Of a stretch of DNA of 27,198 nucleotides, positions 1 to 7,245 are shown piece by piece. The translations under genes were made by a program, and so were the position numbers. Each line of letters begins with the position of its first letter. Within the stretch, counting starts at the first letter, position 1. Source of the stretch: a virus. Where the stretch lies: positions 1 through 27,198 of IMG/VR virus record IMGVR_UViG_3300009091_000363, one strand, 5' to 3'. The notes under the pieces are model-generated. The model was not told the DNA's origin and did no database searches. It worked only from the letters and a program-made list of their open reading frames with translations.

Positions 1-45
1 AAAGAGAAGAATATATAAATAAAAAAAAGAAAGGGTTGATTTAGG

Positions 46-174
46 ATGTTATGTGAAAAATGTAAATTTTCAGAGGCTACGGATAATTGTAATGGATACG
101 ATGTATGTTATAGTTGTTTATCTGAAATGATGGGATGGTGTAAAAAATTATGGATAAAGATAAAAGCCAGATAA
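46..174 (+). CDS. Small cysteine-rich (zinc-ribbon-like) protein, 42 aa
   Basis: A 42-residue reading frame starts at an ATG preceded by AAGAAAGGG at about ten bases. It contains CEKC near the start, a single Cys at residue 15 and CYSC at residues 21-24, with a further Cys downstream. Paired CxxC knuckles of this kind usually bind one zinc ion. Its last 25 bases overlap the start of the next gene, which suggests translational coupling. No family is recognised. It could be a small regulator or a structural micro-protein. The coding call rests on the ribosome binding site and the two CxxC pairs. Confidence 0.55.
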   Translation: MLCEKCKFSEATDNCNGYDVCYSCLSEMMGWCKKLWIKIKAR

Positions 175-467
175 GTGACGGTTATCACACATTTGAGGAA
201 TTATATTATCATAGAACTATTTTGTTTTCCATAATATGCAGACAAAATAAAAAAATGGCCTGGCGGTCAAAGTTACACGCCGACGGGTCCATGTTTGAAA
301 ACTTTTTTATAGCCGGTATAACGACGGCGGCCGGTGATTATACATATCATTGTGAAATAAAATATTGGGAACTTTTTAATTATATTAAAGAATTACCTAA
401 TGCCCTGGAGTGGGATGGACATAAGCCTGAAGATATAACTAGACTATTCTTTTTATACGAAGCATAA
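150..467 (+). CDS. Hypothetical protein, 105 aa
   Basis: This is a 105-residue soluble protein with no recognised domain. It is rich in aromatic residues (Tyr, Phe, Trp), has no signal peptide and no transmembrane segment. It starts inside the end of the preceding cysteine-rich gene and is followed within two bases by a strong intrinsic terminator, so it is the last gene of a transcription unit that began left of the window. It looks like a typical accessory phage gene, and I cannot assign a role. Confidence 0.6.
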   Translation: MDKDKSQISDGYHTFEELYYHRTILFSIICRQNKKMAWRSKLHADGSMFENFFIAGITTAAGDYTYHCEIKYWELFNYIKELPNALEWDGHKPEDITRLFFLYEA

Positions 468-468
468 T

Positions 469-508
469 AAAAAAGCCAATCCTTTTTTTAGGGGGGAAAG
501 GCTTTTTT
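469..508 (+). terminator. Intrinsic (Rho-independent) terminator
   Basis: An inverted repeat pairs AAAAAAGCC (469-477) with GGCTTTTTT (500-508). The inner arms can add G-U and G-C pairs between the CC/T-run and the G-run. The hairpin ends in a run of six T on the + strand and has an A-run at its 5' side, so it could work in both directions. It lies between the last gene of the left operon and the minus-strand frame that ends at 559, and would terminate both. Confidence 0.85.
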
Positions 509-558
509 ATTATCTGTAGTAATTCTTTTAAATATAACGTTAATATGCACTAATTTAA

Positions 559-786
559 TTATATCATTTCATCATTTTTATTCAAGATTTCTTTAATTAA
601 ATCATATAAATTTTCATCATGGATATTTAGATCTACTTTTTTTAATATAATACTAAAAGCTTTAAATATCCAAAATAAATCACTGTTATCATGCACAACC
701 GCCAAAATCCCTTGAATATCATTGTTTTTTAAGTAGGCTTGTAAGGCCTCGATTCCTATTTGTTTCAAATACATTTTTTCTATCAT
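559..786 (-). CDS. Possible minus-strand hypothetical protein, 75 aa
   Basis: This 75-residue frame is the only minus-strand frame not lying over a plus-strand gene. It fills the gap between the terminator at 469-508 and the promoter at 791-820. The predicted protein is mostly helical with alternating hydrophobic and charged residues, and has no known motif. On the minus strand AAGGATGG lies about 14 bases before the ATG, which is rather far. The palindromic ATTATATAAT at 811-820 could serve as a -10 box for both strands. Its isolation supports a real divergent gene, for instance a lysogeny or accessory gene, but the evidence is thin. Confidence 0.45.
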   Translation of the reverse strand: MIEKMYLKQIGIEALQAYLKNNDIQGILAVVHDNSDLFWIFKAFSIILKKVDLNIHDENLYDLIKEILNKNDEMI

Positions 787-790
787 TTTT

Positions 791-820
791 TTGACACCAT
801 CCTTAATTACATTATATAAT
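791..820 (+). promoter_or_regulatory. Consensus sigma-A type promoter
   Basis: TTGACA (791-796) is followed after 18 bases by TATAAT (815-820), a perfect match to both housekeeping promoter boxes. It points into the lipoprotein gene, whose ribosome binding site AAAGGAG (834-840) and ATG (851) follow. It is the best promoter in the window and probably starts the transcript that runs through the endolysin and packaging genes. The -10 box lies inside the palindrome ATTATATAAT. Confidence 0.8.
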
Positions 821-850
821 TAAATAAATAAAGAAAGGAGAATTAAATTA

Positions 851-1276
851 ATGTTAAAAAAATTATTTATTGGGATGGGAATTATTTTTGTATTGATTTT
901 TGTTCTAGCTATGTGTGATACTACGACACCATCAACAACCCCTGTTCCAACCGCAACCGCAACAATAACCCCTGAAATATTAAAGATTACTGCAATTGAT
1001 TTAGCAAATACTTATAAGGCTAATGAGATTAATGCAGATAAAATTTATAAAGGCAGACAAATAGAACTAACAGGAAATGTCTATGATATTTCGGATATGT
1101 TAGGATCGCAAAGCATAACCATTGAAGGCCAGGACTACAATAATGTGTTATGCTTTTTTAAAGCAAATCAAAAGGATAAATTAGCAACTTTAGTAAAAGG
1201 CCAAAGTATAACTATAATAGGCCTAGTTGAGGGTTATTCCTTAATGACGGTGGTGAAGAACTGTGAAATTAAATGA
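851..1276 (+). CDS. Lipoprotein with OB-fold tRNA_anti-like domain
   Basis: A 141-residue predicted membrane-anchored protein. Lys-Lys at the start is followed by a hydrophobic stretch (residues 5-20) and a lipobox-like L-A-M-C ending at Cys22. Met just before the Cys is less usual than Gly, Ala or Ser. A Thr/Pro-rich linker (about 24-41) leads to a domain containing ANTYKANEINADKIYKGR, a G-V core and a closing NC. This pattern fits the tRNA_anti-like OB-fold family found in surface lipoproteins and prophages. It is probably displayed outside the cell membrane. It has its own consensus promoter and sits beside the lysis genes, so a role in superinfection exclusion or envelope conversion is possible but is inference. 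Confidence 0.7.
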   Translation: MLKKLFIGMGIIFVLIFVLAMCDTTTPSTTPVPTATATITPEILKITAIDLANTYKANEINADKIYKGRQIELTGNVYDISDMLGSQSITIEGQDYNNVLCFFKANQKDKLATLVKGQSITIIGLVEGYSLMTVVKNCEIK

Positions 1277-1409
1277 AAAATCAGTAAATTTTATTATGGA
1301 TAAAGAAGAACACAGACAACTAAAAAATTATTGTGTAAAAAATGATATTTCGATTAAAGAAATTATTTTAAGATGTTTGAGAAAGGAAGGGATAATAAAA
1401 AATGAGTAA
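1263..1409 (+). CDS. Small ribbon-helix-helix-like protein, 48 aa
   Basis: This short frame starts at a GTG inside the end of the lipoprotein gene and ends just inside the amidase gene. It reads VNFIMDKEEH early on, then a helix-turn-helix stretch with SIKEIILRCL near the end. That beta-strand plus two-helix pattern is typical of ribbon-helix-helix (Arc/MetJ/CopG) DNA-binding proteins. An alternative ATG start lies at 1296 but would cut off the DNA-contacting strand. Overlaps on both sides suggest translational coupling. It could be a small repressor acting on a nearby promoter. The fold assignment is by pattern only. Confidence 0.55.
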   Translation: MKLNEKSVNFIMDKEEHRQLKNYCVKNDISIKEIILRCLRKEGIIKNE

Positions 1410-2097
1410 ATCAATTTATTTAAGTCCAAGCGCACAAGAGAATAATATAGGTGTCCTTAATTATGGTGATGAAGAAAGACGAATGAATGAGTTTGTCGAT
1501 AGACTTATTTGGTATATGAATCAAGGCAAGGGAGGTATTATGATTTATCGGAATAATCCTAGTATGTCACTGGCTCAAATTATTGAGGATTCAAACGCTA
1601 AGAGTCCAGATTTTCACTTTTCAATACATAGTAATGCGGGCGGCGCCGCCGGAACAGAAATATATTATTTCCATGAAAACGTAGGCGAAGGAAAAAGATT
1701 CGCGCAAATGATGTATAACGCAATTGCCCCAATTACTATTAGTGCCGACCGTGGTTGTATGCCTGATAGTGTACTGTATACCAATGGCCTTGCTGAATTA
1801 AGAGAGACTAACGCCCCGGCTTCGCTTATCGAGATCATGTTCCATGATAACGAAAGGGATGTCGTAGATTATTTTAATAAAATTGAGTTATTAGCTTTGA
1901 CGATGGCCAAAACTATTTACGAATTTTTCGGCATCACTTATAATTATATAAGTTCTGAGAAAGAAAGGGCCATTAAGGTATTACAAAGCGTTTCAAATTA
2001 TGCAAATAAGGTATGGATTCCTGAATTTGAGGTATTAGCCAATAGAGGCCTGAATATATGGGGGTTAATCTTATTAATAAAGCAAGCGGAGGATTAA
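1402..2097 (+). CDS. N-acetylmuramoyl-L-alanine amidase (endolysin)
   Basis: This 231-residue protein hydrolyses the amide bond between muramic acid and L-alanine in peptidoglycan, and probably releases phage at lysis. It matches the Amidase_3 family over residues 1-175: SPSAQENN near the start, YGDEE (21-25), SIHSNAG (74-80, with a metal-binding His76) and IEIMFHDN (144-151, with Glu145). In the classical family the first metal ligand is a His in a GHGG motif; here the SPSxQ form replaces it, as in many clostridial phage endolysins. The last 50 residues may be a short wall-binding tail of unknown type. There is no signal peptide, so a holin is expected, but none is visible nearby. It overlaps the previous gene and ends exactly where the next begins. 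Confidence 0.88.
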   Translation: MSKSIYLSPSAQENNIGVLNYGDEERRMNEFVDRLIWYMNQGKGGIMIYRNNPSMSLAQIIEDSNAKSPDFHFSIHSNAGGAAGTEIYYFHENVGEGKRFAQMMYNAIAPITISADRGCMPDSVLYTNGLAELRETNAPASLIEIMFHDNERDVVDYFNKIELLALTMAKTIYEFFGITYNYISSEKERAIKVLQSVSNYANKVWIPEFEVLANRGLNIWGLILLIKQAED

Positions 2098-2442
2098 ATG
2101 GATAAAAAACAATTAGAAAAATTAGGACTTACTAAAGAAGAAGTAATGTTTATTGAAAGACAACAATGTATTTTTTTGGCGGCAAGGAATTACGGGGTAG
2201 ATGGAGAGTTAAATATACAAGCTACTAAATACGCTTTGAGTCAGTTAAATAAAAAAGATATAACTTATCAAGAAGCTATGAAAAAAATAAAAAATGAATT
2301 AAAAAGTAATCAGTCGGGAAATAGTATTTATTATGGTTGGCAAAGTAATTTAGCCATGATAATTATGGATAATACCCAATTGAATGCCGAAGAATGCAAT
2401 ATAATTGCAATTAAATTTTTAAATAGATTGATGGAGGATTAG
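2098..2442 (+). CDS. Hypothetical protein, 114 aa
   Basis: A helical, charged, soluble protein with no recognised motif. It starts directly after the amidase stop, behind a GGAGGATTA ribosome binding site (2088-2096) lying in the amidase's last codons. A matching signal at 2433-2441 drives the next gene. The protein is rich in Lys, Asn and Gln, with helices interrupted near residues 70-80. Its place between endolysin and packaging genes says little about its job. I do not recognise it. Confidence 0.65.
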   Translation: MDKKQLEKLGLTKEEVMFIERQQCIFLAARNYGVDGELNIQATKYALSQLNKKDITYQEAMKKIKNELKSNQSGNSIYYGWQSNLAMIIMDNTQLNAEECNIIAIKFLNRLMED

Positions 2443-2444
2443 GA

Positions 2445-2768
2445 ATGAATATTATAGAATTACATGATCCATATAGTGATATTAAATGGTATAAAGATAT
2501 TACTTTAATTAAAAGAAGTACTGACGAAGGATATTGGTATCATTCATTAATTAATCATGATTATACTATTATGATTAAACCAAGTATTGATCAAACTGGT
2601 TATTGGATTTTTTTATATTATAAAAATAACGAAATATATCATGATTATTTATGTAATGGATCTATAATATCCGCTGAAGAAATTTGTATATCTGTATTTA
2701 AAGTAATAAATGCAGGATTTTCTAATTTAATTATTAAAGAACATATAAAAGATGGAGGATTAGGATGA
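2445..2768 (+). CDS. Hypothetical protein, 107 aa
   Basis: A Tyr- and Ile-rich soluble protein of 107 residues. The alternation of aromatic and polar residues suggests a mainly beta fold. It sits behind the second GGAGGATTA signal (2433-2441) and overlaps the next gene by four bases (ATGA). Its use of AT-rich codons is higher than in the packaging genes downstream, which fits an accessory gene. No family is recognised. Its partner downstream looks like an anti-defence sponge, so this gene may lie in an accessory or anti-defence spot. Confidence 0.65.
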   Translation: MNIIELHDPYSDIKWYKDITLIKRSTDEGYWYHSLINHDYTIMIKPSIDQTGYWIFLYYKNNEIYHDYLCNGSIISAEEICISVFKVINAGFSNLIIKEHIKDGGLG

Positions 2769-3100
2769 AATTAAATAATTCAATGGCGACACAAGAAAAT
2801 ACTTTTGTTGTAGAAGGAAATGGCCACTGTACTTATGAGGTCCACGATGTTCACACAGATAATATATTGAGTTTAGTTAAATTCCAGAAGGGGGCCATTA
2901 GTGAATTTGGCCTTAATGGAATTTTTAATGAAGATGTTATAATAATGGTTATAGATCGACTTGAATTTTTTCAAACTCAAAGTCTGGCATGTAAAGAAAA
3001 TGAAGAAGCATTAAAGAAATTATATGAATCTTTAATGTGGTTAAAAAAAAGGACATTGGATCGAAAATTAAGAGGTGTCCAGGGAACAAGTGAGGTATAA
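2765..3100 (+). CDS. Tad1/Acb2-like cyclic-nucleotide sponge (putative anti-defence)
   Basis: This 111-residue protein has a short beta-rich N-terminus, then a block I recognise from phage proteins grouped with the Acb2/Tad1 hairpin domain: FQKGAI (40-45), GLNG (49-52), NED (55-57), DRLEFFQ (64-70), CKEN (76-79), WLKKRT (92-97) and RGVQGT (103-108). Tad1 and Acb2 proteins sequester the cyclic nucleotide or gcADPR signals made by Thoeris and CBASS defence systems, so the infected cell fails to trigger death. The helical hairpin is about the expected length. The start overlaps the preceding stop and has GGAGGATTA (2754-2762) before it. The family link is from memory of its conserved residues; which ligand it binds cannot be told. 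Confidence 0.6.
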   Translation: MKLNNSMATQENTFVVEGNGHCTYEVHDVHTDNILSLVKFQKGAISEFGLNGIFNEDVIIMVIDRLEFFQTQSLACKENEEALKKLYESLMWLKKRTLDRKLRGVQGTSEV

Positions 3101-3101
3101 T

Positions 3102-3614
3102 ATGAAAATTGTAAAAGTAGATATAGATAAATTGAAATTTCCTGGGTATAATCCCAGGAAAAGATTAACACCTGAAGATAAGGTTTATAAAAAAATTAAA
3201 GCATCCATAGAAAAATTTGGATATGTTGATTTAGTAATTGTTAACAAGGATTTTACAATAATTGGTGGTAATCAACGGGTCCAAATTTTAAAGGATTTGG
3301 AATTTGAAGAAATAGACGTGATACAATTAGAATTAAACAAAAAAGAAGAAAAAGCTTTAAACATTGCCTTGAATAAAATTCAAGGGACCTGGGATGAAGA
3401 AAAATTAAATATATTATTAACTGATTTAAAAATTAGTTTAAAAGATGATTTTTTTACAACTGGTTTTAATGATAAAGAAGTTCAAAAACTTCAAAAAAAG
3501 TTTGAGAAAATAAAAAATGATCCTGAAATTGAAAGTAATTTTGAACCTGTCAAAAGGACTAAAACAGTGAAAAACATCAAATGTCCAAATTGCAGTCATG
3601 AATGGAATGAGTAA
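3102..3614 (+). CDS. ParB/sulfiredoxin-fold protein upstream of terminase
   Basis: This 170-residue protein has the ParB N-terminal domain (about 1-115). It opens with KVDIDKLKFPGYNPRK, as such domains do, and carries the core GGNQR (55-59), the counterpart of the CTP/DNA-contacting GxxRxxA region. The C-terminus carries CPNCSHEW, a possible single metal knuckle. Phage proteins of this type often lie just before the terminase genes and have been linked to DNA nicking, modification or partition; the exact role here is unknown. I chose the ATG at 3102, with GTGAGG six bases upstream, over a GTG at 3075, because homologous domains begin at this Met. Confidence 0.78.
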   Translation: MKIVKVDIDKLKFPGYNPRKRLTPEDKVYKKIKASIEKFGYVDLVIVNKDFTIIGGNQRVQILKDLEFEEIDVIQLELNKKEEKALNIALNKIQGTWDEEKLNILLTDLKISLKDDFFTTGFNDKEVQKLQKKFEKIKNDPEIESNFEPVKRTKTVKNIKCPNCSHEWNE

Positions 3615-3617
3615 AAA

Positions 3618-4118
3618 ATGGGGAGACCTTCGGAATATGATAAACGAATAAAGTTTATGCGCGATGAAATCATCGCGTGGCGTGAGCAAGGTATTGGAAT
3701 CGAAGATATAGCTTTAAAATTAAATATTGCGCCCTCCACAATGTACGAATATCAAAATAGATACTCGGAGTTTAGGGAGGTATTAAGCCATTCTAAAACA
3801 AAATTGGTAAATAAACTCAAAAAAAGCCTTTGGAAAGAGGCTATGGGTTTTGAGTATGACGAGGTAACCTATGAAGAAAGCTATCTTGGGACTAAAAAAA
3901 AGATAACCAAAAAATATTTCAGGAGCCAACCGAGTTTACTAATTTATGCTTTGTGTAATTTGGACCCCAATAATTTTAGAAGGTTGGATAAAGAATTTGT
4001 TAATGAAGTTATTGAGGGATTAAAAAGAGAGTTTAGCGACGAGAAAATAAAAAGGGCATTCGATGTATTAAATAGTGATGCCATAGAGGCGGCGAAACAA
4101 GAAAATGAACCAGTCTAA
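3618..4118 (+). CDS. terS: Terminase small subunit
   Basis: The small terminase binds the phage packaging site and loads DNA into the large terminase and portal. This 166-residue protein begins MGRPSEYD and has an N-terminal helix-turn-helix (about 25-50) with the pattern of a DNA-recognition domain. A longer helical and acidic C-terminal part follows, suited to ring formation and large-subunit contact. It lies directly before the large subunit and overlaps it by 14 bases. Length and position are typical for small terminases. Confidence 0.8.
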   Translation: MGRPSEYDKRIKFMRDEIIAWREQGIGIEDIALKLNIAPSTMYEYQNRYSEFREVLSHSKTKLVNKLKKSLWKEAMGFEYDEVTYEESYLGTKKKITKKYFRSQPSLLIYALCNLDPNNFRRLDKEFVNEVIEGLKREFSDEKIKRAFDVLNSDAIEAAKQENEPV

Positions 4119-5451
4119 ATTATTGAATGTCGTGGATGTCGGGGATACTTTCGAAACAATAGCCCCTAAAACGAAAGAGCATTTACATTTATATTGTGCA
4201 ATTGTGTTAAATATGCGATTTCCTTATCCTAAAAATTGCCCGGATCATGATTCCATATTGGATGCTATATGGGATACATACGCGGAGGAAGTAGATTCGT
4301 CTATATGGTATGCTATGCGTGGCTCTGGTAAAACATATACATTGAGCGGCTTGTCATACTTAGAAAGTCTATTTAAACCTCAATGCGGTATCACCATTTT
4401 AGGGGGTAGTCTTGAACAGTCCACAAAAGCCGTTGGGTATCTTGATTATTTGTGGAATTTACCGGGTGTTCCAAGCCATATGCTGGTGAATGGTAATGTA
4501 GCGGGTAGAGGTTATAAATTAATAAACGGGTCCTGGGTCACGGCTTTGGCGGCGTCGGCTAAGTCCGTGCGTGGTCCCCATCCTCAAAAGTTGCGCCTTG
4601 ATGAACTCGATGAAATGGATGAAAAAATATATGATGCGGCTTTAGGTCAACCCAAGGAAAATCATGGGATTCGAGATAATATATTAATATCATCGACTTT
4701 ACATCATGCTTTCGGGCTTATGACTAAGGTAATCGACGAAAGGCATGAAAAAGGGGCAAGATTATATCAATGGTGTGTGGAGGATATCAAGAAACCCTAT
4801 GGATTTTGGAGTGTAGAGGAGTTAAGAAGAAGAAAACGCCAAATTACAAAAGCTATGTGGGATGCAGAATATTTATTGAAAAGGCCTCAAATCGGGGATT
4901 CTATTTGGGATTTTATGACAATAGACAAAGCTTATAGACGAGGTTTTAATATAGAATATGATCCTAAAATATCAGTCGAGGCCGGCTTAGACTGGGGTCA
5001 TACTTGCACGGTATTAAGTATTATCCAGGACACCAAAGAAAAAATAAACGTTCCCGAAGCGTACCCGTGGGAATACCGGGAATTAAATGAGCGGTGCAAA
5101 GATATTGCCGAGATATGCATTGAAAGAAAGATACAAGTTATTTATTGTGATAGTAATCCAAAGGATTCATATATTACATTAAAAACAATATTGAAAAATA
5201 AACGGGTCCCAACTGTTGTTACTCCAATAGCTTTTAGCAAATGGAAAGACACGGGAATAGACGTAGTTAGGTTTTATCTTGAAAATGATTTGATGAATAT
5301 CAAAGATAAAATTATGCAAGATAAAATGAAAAAATATCATTATAAAAACCCGGATCAGGGGATAATTGATAAAATCGACGATCATTACCCTGATAGTTTA
5401 ATAGCCTGGGCGGCGTCAAGATGGAGAATATTGGCCTATGATAAAAAGTGA
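4105..5451 (+). CDS. terL: Terminase large subunit (packaging ATPase-nuclease)
   Basis: This 448-residue motor protein translocates DNA into the prohead and cuts the concatemer. The ATPase part has a Walker A-like RGSGKT (72-77) and Walker B LRLDELDE (163-170; Asp166 and Glu167). The RNase-H-like nuclease part shows Asp296 in AGLDWGHT, Asp349 in VIYCDS and Asp430 in HYPDSLIAW, the expected three acidic residues. The length is normal. The gene overlaps the small subunit and the following gene, as in a compact packaging operon. Together with the later neck gene order it suggests an SPP1-like, probably headful-packaging phage. Confidence 0.93.
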   Translation: MNQSKLLNVVDVGDTFETIAPKTKEHLHLYCAIVLNMRFPYPKNCPDHDSILDAIWDTYAEEVDSSIWYAMRGSGKTYTLSGLSYLESLFKPQCGITILGGSLEQSTKAVGYLDYLWNLPGVPSHMLVNGNVAGRGYKLINGSWVTALAASAKSVRGPHPQKLRLDELDEMDEKIYDAALGQPKENHGIRDNILISSTLHHAFGLMTKVIDERHEKGARLYQWCVEDIKKPYGFWSVEELRRRKRQITKAMWDAEYLLKRPQIGDSIWDFMTIDKAYRRGFNIEYDPKISVEAGLDWGHTCTVLSIIQDTKEKINVPEAYPWEYRELNERCKDIAEICIERKIQVIYCDSNPKDSYITLKTILKNKRVPTVVTPIAFSKWKDTGIDVVRFYLENDLMNIKDKIMQDKMKKYHYKNPDQGIIDKIDDHYPDSLIAWAASRWRILAYDKK

Positions 5452-5734
5452 ATTAAGAATTTATGGTATGAATTGTAAAATCGAGAAAGTTAAAAATTAT
5501 GCAAGGGATTACACATATCTTGGAACATTTTGCGGAAATGATAGTATTATTAAACTCGATAATGATTTAAAATTAGAAGTGGAACAAAAAACATTATTAC
5601 ATGAAATAATAGAATCCATTAATTATCAATTTGAATTAGACCTCGAACATAATAAAATTTCAACATTAGAAACGGCTTTATTTGGGATTATCAAGGATAA
5701 TCAATGGTTACTCGAATATTTAAAGGAGGAATAA
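5438..5734 (+). CDS. Small phage protein with HEIIE metallopeptidase-like motif
   Basis: A 98-residue protein whose middle reads LLHEIIESINYQ, followed by EH and LETAL. The HEIIE pattern and following helix resemble small phage proteins related to zinc metallopeptidases, but the second His of a classical HExxH site is Glu here. It may therefore bind metal differently or be inactive. The gene overlaps the large terminase by 14 bases and runs up to the ribosome binding site of the portal gene. A maturation or packaging role is possible but unproven. An internal Met at residue 11 is a less likely start. Confidence 0.6.
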   Translation: MIKSELRIYGMNCKIEKVKNYARDYTYLGTFCGNDSIIKLDNDLKLEVEQKTLLHEIIESINYQFELDLEHNKISTLETALFGIIKDNQWLLEYLKEE

Positions 5735-5736
5735 AA

Positions 5737-7245
5737 ATGTTTTTTAGTGAAGGTAGCACCTTTCCACCCGAAGAATGGGCGTATTGGTATGATAAATATG
5801 CTGAGTGGGCTTCCTGGTATTCGGGGGATTCTGACGAATTATTAAAATATTATAGTTGTAAATTATCCAATCTCAATATTGAATCAAATATGTTTTGGGC
5901 TAAACTGGACATTCAGGAAAGAGCCGACGCAATCCATTTCCCGATTGCGGGTGATATTGCGGGCATGAGTAGTAATTTATTGTTTTCCGAAGCGCCTAGA
6001 TTTGGCTATGAAAAAGATAATAAAGCCGGAGAACGAATTGACGCGTTTATGACAGAAAACGGATTTTTAAATATTTTACTGGAAACCTCTGAATTGACCG
6101 CATCTTTGTCAGGTGCATTTTTGAAACTCGATGTTGATAAGCGACTTTCTGAGCTTCCTTTATTGAGTGTAATTACCCCTAATAATGCGTTTCCAACGTT
6201 TCTAAGAGGGCGTTTATGGGAAATCTTATTTTATCGTGAAGTTAAAAGTGACAAATCTAATATATATAGATTATTTGAAAATCGAAAAAGGACATCGACG
6301 GGCGATGGGTACATGGTCGAATATCGATTATATAGAGGTTCCGAGGGTAAATTAGGTCATGTTGTAGATCTAAATTCAATTGATGAAACGGCAAGCCTAA
6401 ATTTACAAGATACTATCCATACGAAAGTCAACGGCTTGGGGGTCGTTTATATCCCAAATATGAGACCTAATAAATTAGTTCCCGGATCTTCATTGGGAAT
6501 TAATGATTATCAGGGATGTATAAGTTTAATGGATTCCCTTGATTTTGCCTGGACTTCATGGGTCAGAGATATAGAGTTAGGGATGGGCCAGATATTCGTT
6601 GATGAAGAAATATTACGACGAGAAGAAACATCGGCATATGGGGCCGAAAAAAGTATATTAAATTCATTCTCTAAATTTCAAAAATGTTTTATGAAATTAA
6701 ATTTGGGGTCCTATCGGATGGCCGGATCGAACACAAAACCAATTGACATAGTTCAGTTTGAAATGCGTGTCGATGAACACATGGCTTCTTGTGACTACAT
6801 GTGTAAACAAATAATAAACATGGCCGGTTATAGTCTTTCGACATTTGGCTTTGATGAAGGTGGGAGAAGTGAGTCAGGCACGGCCTTACGAATAAGGGAA
6901 AGGAAATCATGGTTAACTAGAGAAAAGAAAAGTAGATATTGGCAACCTGTAATAATGGATCTATTATTACAAATGCAACAATTGGATAATAGTGTAAACA
7001 CTATTTTCTATGATCCTGAGATTGTGACAGTTGAAATGGAAGATAGTATTGCGGTAGATGCAAAAGAACAAAGTGAGACAGTGAGAAACCTAGAACAGGC
7101 TAAAGCTATTTCTACACTTACAAAAGTTAAACTTTTACATCCTGATTGGGACGAAAAGGCAATAAATGAAGAAGTGGTAAAAATATTAGATGAAAGCGGA
7201 GTAGGAGGAGAAACGTTTAATAATACGTTTAATGCGGAAACATGA
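5737..7245 (+). CDS. Portal protein (SPP1 gp6-like)
   Basis: The portal is the twelve-part ring at the capsid vertex through which DNA passes. This 502-residue protein fits by length, by its place right after the terminase and before the minor capsid protein, and by features of SPP1-type portals. These are an aromatic-rich N-terminus (EEWAYWYDKY), an ESGTALR-type stretch in the last third, then a basic helix and an acidic C-terminal tail. I chose the ATG at 5737 because AAAGGAGG (5722-5729) lies just before it; a frame extension to 5704 has no such site. Its stop overlaps the recombinase start (ATGA). Confidence 0.85.
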   Translation: MFFSEGSTFPPEEWAYWYDKYAEWASWYSGDSDELLKYYSCKLSNLNIESNMFWAKLDIQERADAIHFPIAGDIAGMSSNLLFSEAPRFGYEKDNKAGERIDAFMTENGFLNILLETSELTASLSGAFLKLDVDKRLSELPLLSVITPNNAFPTFLRGRLWEILFYREVKSDKSNIYRLFENRKRTSTGDGYMVEYRLYRGSEGKLGHVVDLNSIDETASLNLQDTIHTKVNGLGVVYIPNMRPNKLVPGSSLGINDYQGCISLMDSLDFAWTSWVRDIELGMGQIFVDEEILRREETSAYGAEKSILNSFSKFQKCFMKLNLGSYRMAGSNTKPIDIVQFEMRVDEHMASCDYMCKQIINMAGYSLSTFGFDEGGRSESGTALRIRERKSWLTREKKSRYWQPVIMDLLLQMQQLDNSVNTIFYDPEIVTVEMEDSIAVDAKEQSETVRNLEQAKAISTLTKVKLLHPDWDEKAINEEVVKILDESGVGGETFNNTFNAET

